This document shows positions 1-6,076 of a DNA stretch of 11,155 bases, piece after piece (the first letter of the stretch is position 1; each line of letters begins with the position of its first letter). A program made the position numbers and the translations under genes. This stretch comes from FEN-1219 sp037445815 (GTDB lineage Bacteria; Pseudomonadota; Gammaproteobacteria; Steroidobacterales; Rariloculaceae): positions 1 through 11,155 of the forward strand of contig JBBIJV010000117.1 of NCBI GenBank assembly GCA_037445815.1, read 5' to 3'. A model generated the notes under the pieces. The model was not told where the DNA came from. It ran no database searches and worked only from the letters and a program-made list of their open reading frames with translations.

Positions 1-143
1 CGCGCCGCGGCGACCGCGAGCCCGAGCAGGGGTTTCCCGCGATAGCGCACGAGCTGCTTCGGCCGGCCGAGGCGGCGCGAGCCGCCTGCCGCGAGCAGCA
101 CGCAGGCGAGGCCGCCGTCGGCCCGTGGTGCGGAGCGCGTCAC
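1..143 (-). CDS. MocA-type molybdopterin nucleotidyltransferase, N-terminal part (cut by window edge)
   Basis: Only the first 47 codons are present. Read on the minus strand from a GTG at 143, the peptide begins MTRSAPRADGG and then carries LACVLLAAGGSRRLGRPKQL. This is the nucleotide-binding signature (LAAGxSxRxGxxKQL) of the NTP_transf_3 family. Members include MocA, which makes molybdopterin cytosine dinucleotide in the cytoplasm, and MobA, which makes the guanine form. The R-L-G-R-P-K-Q-L spacing is closer to MocA-like proteins and to accessory proteins of xanthine or CO dehydrogenases. The start is supported by the short distance from the start to the motif and by the lack of any better upstream start before the divergent gene. 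The gene lies back to back with the GNAT-moaB pair, and moaB fits the same cofactor pathway. Its exact nucleotide specificity cannot be judged from this fragment. Confidence 0.75.
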   Translation of the reverse strand, partial: MTRSAPRADGGLACVLLAAGGSRRLGRPKQLVRYRGKPLLGLAVAAA

Positions 144-149
144 GTTGCC

Positions 150-157
150 ACTATACT
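150..157. promoter_or_regulatory. candidate symmetric bidirectional -10 element between divergent genes
   Basis: The 8 bases ACTATACT read as TATACT on the plus strand (152-157) and as TATAGT on the minus strand (155-150). Both are good matches to the sigma-70 -10 hexamer TATAAT. Transcription starting about 7 bases downstream on each strand would begin at about 164 (plus) and 143 (minus), which is at or next to the GTG start codons at 165 and 143. Neither gene has a visible Shine-Dalgarno sequence, so leaderless or nearly leaderless mRNAs are implied. The -35 matches are weak on both sides. The element is seen in the sequence; promoter activity is inferred. Confidence 0.45.
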
Positions 158-164
158 CAACGCC

Positions 165-650
165 GTGACGCAAGTACGGCTAGGTCTGGCCCACATCGAC
201 GACGCGCCGGTGATCGCCGCGATGTCGCGCGTGCTCATCGAGCACGGGCTCGCGTGGTCGTGGACCGAAGAGCGCGTCGAGCGTGCGCTGCGCAACCGCG
301 ACTGCGTCGTGCTCGCGGCGCGCGACCGGCGCCGCCTCATCGGCTTCGCGATCATGGAGTTCTACGCGATCCATGCGCACTTGAACCTGCTCGCCGTCCA
401 GCCCGGCTATCAACGGCAAGGCGTCGGCCGGCAGCTCCTCGACTGGCTCGAAGCCTCCGCGCGCACAGCGGGCATCTTCAAGGTGCACCTCGAGCTGCGC
501 GCCCGCAACGTCGACGCGCTGAAGTTCTACGAGAAGCTCGGGTTCCGCGAAGTGGGGCGTAGGCCGGCCTATTACGACGGCCGCGAGGATGCGGTGCGCA
601 TGCTGCACGACCTCACGGTGACGAGCACGTCGCCGGCGGAACCGCAGTGA
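165..650 (+). CDS. GNAT-family N-acetyltransferase (RimI-like)
   Basis: This 161-residue protein is a single GNAT domain that transfers an acetyl group from acetyl-CoA to an amine; the substrate cannot be told. The acetyl-CoA pyrophosphate-binding motif A is clear at about residues 76-90 (LAVQPGYQRQGVGRQLL, with Q83-R-Q-G-V-G-R89). Motif B follows at 115-127 (N-V-D-A-L-K-F-Y-E-K-L-G-F), the N-x-x-A-x-x-F-Y-x-x-x-G-F pattern of RimI-type enzymes. The GTG at 165 is chosen because the domain begins directly after it (QVRLGLAHIDDAP). It has no Shine-Dalgarno sequence but lies about 7 bases past a TATACT box. The stop overlaps the moaB start in GTGA, so the two genes are probably translationally coupled. 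A direct role in cofactor synthesis is not known for GNAT proteins. Confidence 0.88.
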   Translation: MTQVRLGLAHIDDAPVIAAMSRVLIEHGLAWSWTEERVERALRNRDCVVLAARDRRRLIGFAIMEFYAIHAHLNLLAVQPGYQRQGVGRQLLDWLEASARTAGIFKVHLELRARNVDALKFYEKLGFREVGRRPAYYDGREDAVRMLHDLTVTSTSPAEPQ

Positions 651-1171
651 CGGCGAGCGAGGCGCGAGATTTCAAGCCGCTGCGCGTGGCCGTGCTGACG
701 GTGTCCGATACGCGCACCGAAGCCACGGACAAGTCCGGCGGGCTGCTCATCGAACGTCTGCGCGGCGCGGGGCACGTGCTCGCCGCGAAAGCAATCGTCC
801 GCGACGACGTTTACGCGATTCGCGCGATCGTGTCGGGCTGGATCGCGGACCCCGGAGTCGAGGTCGTCATCACGACGGGCGGCACGGGCTTGACGGGGCG
901 CGACGGCACGCCGGAGGCGATCGCGCCGCTGCTCGACAAGCAGATCGACGGCTTCGGCGAGCTCTTCAGGACTATCTCGTACGAGGAGATCGGCGCTTCG
1001 AGCTTGCAATCGCGCTGCCTCGCCGGCGTCGCGAATGCCACCTATGTCTTCTGCCTGCCGGGCTCGTCGGGTGCCTGCGCGACGGGCTGGGACAAGCTGA
1101 TCGCGCCGCAGCTCGACTACCGCACGAGGCCCTGCAATCTGGCGGAGCTGATGCCGCGGCTCAAGGAGTAG
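647..1171 (+). CDS. moaB: molybdenum cofactor biosynthesis protein MoaB
   Basis: The 174-residue product matches the MoaB/Mog family in length (E. coli MoaB is about 170 residues) and in motifs. These are LTVSDTR at 17-23, the molybdopterin-binding loop TTGGTGLTGRDGTPEA at 77-91, GFGELFR at 102-108 with the following S-x-E-E-I-G-x-S-x-L-Q-S-R, and the LPGSSGAC loop near 137-144. Family members bind molybdopterin. Mog adenylylates it before molybdate insertion, while the role of MoaB in E. coli is less certain and it appears dispensable there. It is cytoplasmic, with no signal peptide. The GTG start overlaps the GNAT stop by 4 bp. The divergent MocA-type gene at the left edge strengthens the cofactor assignment. 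MoaB is preferred over Mog on length and on the GFGELFR region. Confidence 0.92.
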   Translation: MTASEARDFKPLRVAVLTVSDTRTEATDKSGGLLIERLRGAGHVLAAKAIVRDDVYAIRAIVSGWIADPGVEVVITTGGTGLTGRDGTPEAIAPLLDKQIDGFGELFRTISYEEIGASSLQSRCLAGVANATYVFCLPGSSGACATGWDKLIAPQLDYRTRPCNLAELMPRLKE

Positions 1172-1180
1172 GGCGCGGCG

Positions 1181-1926
1181 ATGGACCGAGCGGAGGCCGC
1201 CGACGTCGGAACGCTCGAAGCTCCTGCAGCACCATCCTCCGCGACTCATGCTCGGCGAGCTTACTTCGCCATCACGTTGCTGATGGGCGGCATCGTCGCT
1301 TGGGGCTTCTGGCGCACGTACTACTCGCAGATCGCCGCGCGCACGGACTCGTTCGCGATCGTGCACGTGCACGCGGCGTGTTCACGGTCTGGGTGGCCGT
1401 TCTCGTCGCACAGGAGGCGGCCGTTGGCGCGGGCCGCGTGCGTCTGCGCCGGCAGATCGGCGGCGCAGGAATGATCTACGGCGCGATCGTGCTCGGCGTC
1501 GGTCTCGCCGTGAGCGTCGGCGCGCCGGCGCTGCGCGTCCGCGACGGCCAGTTCCCGCTCGATGTCGGCGGCATCGTCGTGCTCTACAACCTCACCGATA
1601 TGCTGCTGTTCGGCGTGTTTCTGGCGCTTGCGTTCGCCTACCGGCGGAGGCCCGAGCTGCACAAACGCTGGATCGTCGCCGCGACGGCGGCGCTGTGCGG
1701 CGCGGCGCTCGGCCGCGTCGTGCCGGGCAACTCGCCGCAGTACCTGCTGCTCTGGCTGTCGCCGATTCTCGCGATGATCGCCGTCGATCTCGCCGTGCAT
1801 CGGCGCCTGCACTTCGTGCCGCTCGCGAGCGGGGCGCTGCTCGTCGTCGCGTTCTTCAAGGTGGCTTTGTTCGCCGCGCCCGTCTGGCGCGACCTCGGGC
1901 GCGCCTTGCTCGCGCCATTTGTCTGA
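1181..1926 (+). pseudogene. conserved multi-pass membrane protein, interrupted by a single-base frameshift
   Basis: Two overlapping frames together encode one coherent membrane protein. Frame A starts at ATG 1181, after AAGGAG at 1163-1168, and gives a hydrophobic segment (YFAITLLMGGIVAWGFW) followed by FAIVHVHAA. The sequence then becomes non-hydrophobic. At 1378 the -1 frame takes over with VFTVWVAVLVAQ and continues to the stop at 1924-1926 with four or five more membrane segments and the loop YRRRPELHKRW. Adding one base near 1373-1378 restores 747 nt, or 248 residues. I recognise the layout (H-V-H-x-A-x-F-T-x-W, then R-R-P-E-L-H-K-R) as that of a conserved hypothetical bacterial membrane family of unknown function. 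No slippery heptamer is visible, so programmed frameshifting is unlikely. A real mutation or an assembly error are the choices. A shorter product from ATG 1471 is conceivable. Confidence 0.7.
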
Positions 1927-1948
1927 GCTACGCGGTTCGTTCTATCAT
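1919..1948 (+). promoter_or_regulatory. putative sigma-70 promoter of the thiamine operon
   Basis: TTGTCT at 1919-1924 (4 of 6 matches to the -35 consensus) is followed after an 18-bp spacer by TATCAT at 1943-1948 (5 of 6 to the -10). Transcription would start near 1955, a few bases before the TPP aptamer begins, which is where a riboswitch leader should start. The -35 overlaps the last codons of the preceding membrane gene. Assignment is by eye from consensus and position only. Confidence 0.5.
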
Positions 1949-1961
1949 TTCAGGCGCATCT

Positions 1962-2060
1962 GGACCGAGGGGTGGCCGGCGACGGCCTGAGAGATCGGCG
2001 ACGAGTCGATCAACCCTTTGAACCTGATCCGGTTAGTACCGGCGAAGGGACGGGATATCC
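1962..2060 (+). promoter_or_regulatory. TPP riboswitch aptamer (THI element)
   Basis: The conserved core of the thiamine-pyrophosphate aptamer is present in order. GGGGT at 1969-1973 pairs with ACCCT at 2013-2017 (P2). A GC-rich helix follows at 1974-1978/1983-1987 capped by a GCGA tetraloop (P3), then the invariant CTGAGA at 1987-1992. An extra helix lies at 1993-1997/2007-2011. The 3' signature follows: TTGAACCTGATCCGGTTAGT, P5 formed by CCGG 2029-2032 with CCGG 2039-2042, then GCGAAGGGA ending at 2050. P1 is short (CCG 1965-1967 with CGG 2051-2053). The element lies in the leader of a receptor/transporter/kinase operon that itself points to thiamine. TPP binding is expected to lower expression. 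Confidence 0.96.
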
Positions 2061-2082
2061 GCTTTTCCCCGCTCGCTAGTTG

Positions 2083-2111
2083 AACCGGATCTCGCTCGTA
2101 GAGGAGATCCG
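2083..2111 (+). promoter_or_regulatory. riboswitch expression platform: hairpin sequestering the Shine-Dalgarno sequence
   Basis: CGGATCTC (2086-2093) is the perfect reverse complement of GAGATCCG (2104-2111). Inside it CTC (2095-2097) pairs with GAG (2101-2103) around a GTA triloop, with one bulged G. The hairpin therefore buries all of the Shine-Dalgarno GAGGAG (2101-2106), which lies 8 bases before ATG 2115. The segment AACCGGATC (2083-2091) is also perfectly complementary over 9 bases to GATCCGGTT (2026-2034) inside the aptamer's P4/P5 arm. Without TPP the aptamer strand can capture this segment and free the ribosome site. With TPP the aptamer closes and the hairpin forms. The complementarities are seen directly; the switching model is inferred. 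Confidence 0.75.
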
Positions 2112-2114
2112 CGT

Positions 2115-4250
2115 ATGTCGTTTCGTTTCAGGCGCTTCGCGCCGTTCGCAGCCGTTGCCGCCGCGGCGCCGTATACGGCGGCGGCGCAACCCGCTTCCGG
2201 CATCGACGAGGTCGTCGTCACGGCCGATTTCCGTGAGGCCCGCATCGAGGAGCTGCCCGTCAGCGTCAGCGTGCTCGATCGCGCCGAGCTGCGCGCTGCC
2301 ACCGAGCAGCACTTCGAGGAAGCGATCCGGCTCATTCCGAACTTGAATCTGTCCGGCGAGGGCTCGCGCGCGCGCTACTTTCAATTGCGCGGCGTCGGCG
2401 AGCTCGAGCAGTACGAAGGCGCGCCGAATCCGTCGATCGGCTTCATCGTGGACGACATCGATTTCTCGGGGCTCGGCAGCATCGGCACGCTGTTCGACAT
2501 CGAGCGCGTCGAGGTGCTGCGCGGGCCGCAGGGGACGCGCTACGGCGCGAACGCGCTCGGCGGGCTCGTGTACATGCGCTCGCAATCTCCGCCCGACGAG
2601 CTCGCTGCGGACTTCGAGGCGACGACGGGCAGCGACGGCACGCGGGCGCTCGGCGCCGCGGCCGGCGCGCCGGTCAACGATGCGCTCGGATTCAGGGCGT
2701 CCGTGCACCACTACGAGAACAGCGGCTTCCGCGACAACGTCTTCTTGGGTAGAGACGACACGTACGGGCGCGACGAGCTCACGGCGCGCGGCAAGCTCTC
2801 TTGGTCGCCGAACGACGACGTCGACGTCGACTTCTCCGGCCTCTACGTCGACGTCGACAACGGTTACGACGCGTGGGCCATCGACAACGGCTTCAATACC
2901 TATTCCGACGATCCTGGCCGCGACGCGCAGCGCTCGGCCGCGGGCTCGGCGCGCGTCAGCACGCGCTTCGAGCGCGTCGACGTCGTCAGCATCACGTCCT
3001 TCGCGGACACCGATGCCGTGTTCAGCTTCGACGGCGATTGGGGCAACCCGGCGTATTGGGCGCCGTTCGTCTACGACTTCGTCACGAGCAACGACCGCGA
3101 GCGGCGCACCGCGAGCGAGGAAGTGCGCGTGCTGTCGCAGCCGGGCGCACTGTTCGGCGGCCGCGGCGAGTGGCTCGCCGGCGCGTACGTCCTCGATCTC
3201 GAGGAGACGAACGATCAGCGAAACGCCGGCGTTTACGAAGATCCGTTCTGCGGACCGGTGTGCACGCTCGACGTCGATTCGTTCGTGAGCAGCCGCTACG
3301 AGGCGACCAATACCGCGCTGTTCGGGCAAGTGTCCGTCGGGCTCAACGACCGCCTGCGCTTGACGGCGGGCCTGCGCTGGGAGACGCGCAGCGCCGAGTA
3401 TGGCGACAGCAACGCTAATGCGTTCGCGCCCGACGACGACATGCTCGGCGGCGAGCTCGCGTTCGACTGGCAGCTCGGCGAGCGCCGGTCGGCGTACGTG
3501 CGGCTCGCTCGCGGCTACAAGGCCGGCGGGTTCAACGTCTCGCTGGCCGGCGTCGATTTCGCCACCGTCGACAACGCGGCGCTGTCGCCGGCCAACATCG
3601 AGTTCGACCCCGAGTCGTTGACGAGCATCGAAGCCGGGTTGCGCGCGTCGACGGCCGACGGCCGCCTGCGCGCCGATCTCGGCGTATTCGCAGCGCGGCG
3701 CAACGATCAGCAGGTCAAGGTGCCGTTGCAACTCCGCCTCGGCGACCCGCTTTCGTTCCTGTTCGTGACGGCGAATTCGGAGCGCGGCGAGCACCGCGGC
3801 GTCGAGGCGACCGTCGCTTGGCAGGCGACGGAGCGCTTCGGTCTGTCGGCCGCAGTCGGTTTGTTGCGCGCCGAGATCGACGAGTTCTCGCTGTTCAGGG
3901 ATCTCGCAGGCCGCGAGCAGGCGCACGCGCCGAGCTACACGTATTCGGTCGGGGCTACCTACAGCACGCCGGGCGGTTGGTGGACGCGGCTCGATCTCTC
4001 CGGCATGGACGAGTTCTTCTTCGACTACGGGCACGACCAGGCGTCGAAAGCCTACGGGCTCGCGAACTTGAGCGTCGGCCGCGACTTCGACTCGTGGAGC
4101 GTGAAGGTTTGGGGCCGCAACGTGCTCGACGAAGAGTACTTCGTCCGCGGGTTCTTCTTCGGCAACGAGCCGCCGGATTTTCCGCCGACGCTGTACACCC
4201 GGCTCGGCGATCCGCGCCACTACGGCGTCACGTTCAGCTATCGCTTGTAG
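2115..4250 (+). CDS. TonB-dependent outer-membrane receptor, probable thiamine uptake
   Basis: The 711-residue protein has a signal peptide (MSFRFRRFAPFAAVAAAAPYTAAA, predicted cut near residue 24), a TonB box at 31-37 (D-E-V-V-V-T-A) and a plug domain at about 45-160. The plug has the usual signatures: LPVSVSVLDRAEL, a LRG motif, and VEVLRGPQGTRYGANALGG near 132-150. A 22-strand type barrel fills the rest, ending in HYGVTFSYRL. Length is typical for the family. Such receptors import scarce ligands across the outer membrane using TonB-ExbBD energy. The TPP riboswitch directly upstream, and the PnuT and thiamine-kinase genes downstream, indicate thiamine or a thiamine precursor or phosphate as ligand. 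A Cys379-x3-Cys383 pair lies in a probable extracellular loop. The start follows GAGGAG by 8 bases. The receptor call is secure; the ligand is inferred from context. Confidence 0.95.
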   Translation: MSFRFRRFAPFAAVAAAAPYTAAAQPASGIDEVVVTADFREARIEELPVSVSVLDRAELRAATEQHFEEAIRLIPNLNLSGEGSRARYFQLRGVGELEQYEGAPNPSIGFIVDDIDFSGLGSIGTLFDIERVEVLRGPQGTRYGANALGGLVYMRSQSPPDELAADFEATTGSDGTRALGAAAGAPVNDALGFRASVHHYENSGFRDNVFLGRDDTYGRDELTARGKLSWSPNDDVDVDFSGLYVDVDNGYDAWAIDNGFNTYSDDPGRDAQRSAAGSARVSTRFERVDVVSITSFADTDAVFSFDGDWGNPAYWAPFVYDFVTSNDRERRTASEEVRVLSQPGALFGGRGEWLAGAYVLDLEETNDQRNAGVYEDPFCGPVCTLDVDSFVSSRYEATNTALFGQVSVGLNDRLRLTAGLRWETRSAEYGDSNANAFAPDDDMLGGELAFDWQLGERRSAYVRLARGYKAGGFNVSLAGVDFATVDNAALSPANIEFDPESLTSIEAGLRASTADGRLRADLGVFAARRNDQQVKVPLQLRLGDPLSFLFVTANSERGEHRGVEATVAWQATERFGLSAAVGLLRAEIDEFSLFRDLAGREQAHAPSYTYSVGATYSTPGGWWTRLDLSGMDEFFFDYGHDQASKAYGLANLSVGRDFDSWSVKVWGRNVLDEEYFVRGFFFGNEPPDFPPTLYTRLGDPRHYGVTFSYRL

Positions 4251-4264
4251 GAGAGAGAAGAGCC

Positions 4265-4540
4265 ATGCGCGTTACGGCCGAAATGAGCCTCTACCCGCTC
4301 CACGGCAAGCCCATCGAGACGATCCTCGCGTTCATCGAAACGATCGGCCGCGAGCCGCGCCTCGAGGTCGTCGTGAATCAGCTCTCGACGCAGGTGCGCG
4401 GCGAGCTCGAGGTCGTCATGAGCACGATCACGGCGGCGATCCGCCGCTCGTTCGGCGCCGGCGGGTCGCAGGCGCTCGTGCTGAAGATCTTGAATGCGGA
4501 CCTGCCGATAGGCGAGCCGCCGAGCCTCGAGCCGCGCTAG
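4265..4540 (+). CDS. YkoF/MTH1187-type thiamine-binding protein
   Basis: This 91-residue cytoplasmic protein starts at ATG 4265, after a purine-rich GGAGAGAGAAGAG ribosome site and 14 bases past the receptor stop. The opening VTAEMSLYPL and the T-x-V-x-G segment around 42-46 (STQVRGELE), followed by a helix (EVVMSTITAAIRRSF) and an edge strand (ALVLKILNADLP), match the thiamine-binding YkoF/UPF0045 (MTH1187) fold. B. subtilis YkoF has two such domains and binds thiamine or HMP next to an ABC transporter. Here there is a single domain, as in MTH1187, which would form oligomers. It has no signal peptide, so it would bind thiamine after import, as a buffer, carrier or sensor. Family assignment rests on motif recognition; the function is supported by position between receptor and PnuT. 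Confidence 0.82.
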   Translation: MRVTAEMSLYPLHGKPIETILAFIETIGREPRLEVVVNQLSTQVRGELEVVMSTITAAIRRSFGAGGSQALVLKILNADLPIGEPPSLEPR

Positions 4541-4547
4541 GGCACGC

Positions 4548-5195
4548 GTGGAGGCCGCCGCTCAACCGTCGTCCCCCGCCGACGCGGCCGGCGCGCTCGC
4601 GTTCGTGCTCGAGATAGCGCCGCTCGAGGCGGCCGGCGTGCTGTTCAGCGTGCTCTATCTCGTGCTCGCGATTCGCGAGAATCTCTGGTGCTGGCCGGCC
4701 GCGTTCCTGTCGTCGGCGCTCACCGTCGTCGTGATGTTCGGCGCGCGGCTCTATTCCGAGGCCGCGCTGAACGTCTTCTACGCCGCGATGGCCGTCTACG
4801 GCTATTACCAGTGGCGCTACGGCGGGCGCGCGCGCGGCGCCGCCGAGCTGCCGATCAGCGTGTGGCCGCTGCGCGCGCACGCAGTCGCGATCGGCGGCAG
4901 CGTCGCGCTGAGCGCCGCCCTCGGGTGGCTTCTGAAGACGCAGACGGACGCCGCGCTTCCGTACGTCGACGCCTTCGTGACGGTGTCCTCGGTGGTCACG
5001 ACCTACATGGTGGCGCGCAAGATCCTCGAGAACTGGCTCTATTGGCTGGTCGTCGACAGCATCAGCTTGTGGCTCTATCTACAGCGCGAGCTTTACTTTT
5101 ATGCTGGGATGTTCGCGTTGTATCTCGTCCTCGTCGTGGTCGGCCTGTTCCGTTGGCACCGCGATTGGCGCGCCGCCCCGGGGGCGCCGGCTTGA
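4548..5195 (+). CDS. pnuT: PnuC-family transporter, probable thiamine transporter PnuT
   Basis: The 215-residue inner-membrane protein has about seven hydrophobic segments. It shows PnuC-family features: LYLVLAIRENLWCWP near the start, Y-S-E-A-A-L-N-V-F-Y followed by the Y-G-Y-Y-Q-W motif, and ENWLYWLVVDSISLWLYL with the N-W-x-x-W core near 163-167. PnuC proteins are facilitated-diffusion transporters of vitamin nucleosides, and metabolic phosphorylation traps the substrate. The TPP riboswitch upstream and the kinase overlapping downstream point to thiamine (PnuT) and away from nicotinamide riboside (PnuC). The start is GTG 4548, 7 bases after the preceding stop; a hydrophilic N-terminus of about 12 residues precedes the first segment. 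Family certain, substrate by context. Confidence 0.9.
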   Translation: MEAAAQPSSPADAAGALAFVLEIAPLEAAGVLFSVLYLVLAIRENLWCWPAAFLSSALTVVVMFGARLYSEAALNVFYAAMAVYGYYQWRYGGRARGAAELPISVWPLRAHAVAIGGSVALSAALGWLLKTQTDAALPYVDAFVTVSSVVTTYMVARKILENWLYWLVVDSISLWLYLQRELYFYAGMFALYLVLVVVGLFRWHRDWRAAPGAPA

Positions 5196-6076
5196 CGGCG
5201 TACACGGAGTCGGACGTACGCGCCTCGCTGCGGCGCGTGTGGCCCGACCCGGCCGCTGCCGAAACGGCGGAGATTCGCGCGCTCGGCGGCGGCTCCGAGC
5301 CGCGCACGTTCCTCGCCGTCGCGGGGCCGCTGCGCTACGTGCTCAGGCTGCCGCTCGCGAGCCTGCCGCCGTTGCTCGACCTCGCGACGGAAGCGCGAGC
5401 GATGCGTGCCGCCGCGCGCGCAGGCCTGGCGCCGGACGTCGTCGCCGTCGATCTCGAGGCCGGGCTGCTGCTCACGCAGTATTACGCCGGGTCGTGCTCC
5501 CCTGAGCTCGTGCGCCGGCCGGCCGTGATGGCGACGATCGTGCGCGCGCTGCGCGCGCTGCATCGCCTCGACGTCGATTTGCCGGACTATGCCGTCGCGC
5601 GAATCGCCGCGAGCTATCTGGCCGAGCTCGACCGCGGCGGCGCGCAGTCGCGGCCTGGCGAGCGCGATTGGGCCGACGAGCTCGCGCGGCTCGGGCGGGA
5701 TTTCGACGCCGCGTATCCGCCGACGGCCTTCTGCCACAACGATCTCGCGGCCGCCAACATCCTCGGCGACTCCGTGGCCGCGAGATTCATCGACTTCGAG
5801 TATGCTGGGCGCGGCACGCCGCTGCTCGATCTCGCGAGCTTCGCCGGTATGAACGGCCTCGCGGAAGACGGGCGGCAGCGGCTGCTCGACGAGTACTACG
5901 GCAAGACGGCCGCGCCGCCGCTGCGCGATCTCGACGGCACGATCCGCATGCTGTGGCTGCTCGCGTATTTCTGGGCGCGCGTGGCCGAGCAACGTGTGCC
6001 GCGCGCGCAGGCGCCGGCGGACTTCGTCACGCAGATAGGTGCAATTTTGAGGAAGAGCGACACGTGGCGACGGTAG
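5192..6076 (+). CDS. thiamine-kinase-like phosphotransferase (aminoglycoside/choline kinase fold)
   Basis: The start is taken as TTG 5192, overlapping the transporter stop in TTGA. This gives 294 residues beginning TAYTESDVRASL; no upstream start is credible. The protein has the APH/choline-kinase fold. LGGGSEPRTFLA (31-42) is the nucleotide-binding turn, and YVLRLPL (49-55) is where the ATP-contacting residue lies (R52 replaces the usual K). The catalytic loop is CHNDLAAANIL (181-191, D184), and the metal-binding motif FIDFEYAG (199-206) has D201. E203 and Y204 resemble choline and thiamine kinases. Thiamine kinase makes thiamine monophosphate from thiamine and ATP in the cytoplasm. Coupling to PnuT under a TPP riboswitch makes thiamine the likely substrate, with phosphorylation trapping the imported vitamin. 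A choline or ethanolamine kinase is the alternative by fold alone. Confidence 0.86.
   Translation: MTAYTESDVRASLRRVWPDPAAAETAEIRALGGGSEPRTFLAVAGPLRYVLRLPLASLPPLLDLATEARAMRAAARAGLAPDVVAVDLEAGLLLTQYYAGSCSPELVRRPAVMATIVRALRALHRLDVDLPDYAVARIAASYLAELDRGGAQSRPGERDWADELARLGRDFDAAYPPTAFCHNDLAAANILGDSVAARFIDFEYAGRGTPLLDLASFAGMNGLAEDGRQRLLDEYYGKTAAPPLRDLDGTIRMLWLLAYFWARVAEQRVPRAQAPADFVTQIGAILRKSDTWRR

Noticed and set aside
572..1372. A 266-codon open frame on the minus strand across moaB
   Set aside because: Low-complexity Arg/Ala-rich translation with no recognisable motif, and it runs across several real genes. It is a GC-driven shadow.
1373..1381. Programmed -1 ribosomal frameshift at the membrane-protein junction
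   Set aside because: No slippery heptamer, no internal Shine-Dalgarno placed to stimulate slippage and no clear downstream pseudoknot was found. A mutation or base-call error is simpler.
2053..2070. Possible intrinsic terminator after the TPP aptamer (GGATATCC followed by TTTT)
   Set aside because: The stem is a short self-complementary octamer with no room for a loop, and the T-run is only four long and followed by CCCC. The nearby ribosome-site hairpin explains regulation better.
2813..2870. GACGTC-rich repetitive DNA within the receptor gene
   Set aside because: It encodes an Asp/Val alternation (DDVDVDF, YVDVDN) in barrel strands and a loop. This is protein-driven codon repetition, with no independent repeat element.
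2076..4220. A 714-codon open frame on the minus strand opposite the TonB receptor
   Set aside because: It mirrors the receptor codon for codon, is rich in Arg, Ala, Glu and Val as expected for antisense of a high-GC gene, and shows no domain or ribosome site. The receptor frame is unambiguous.
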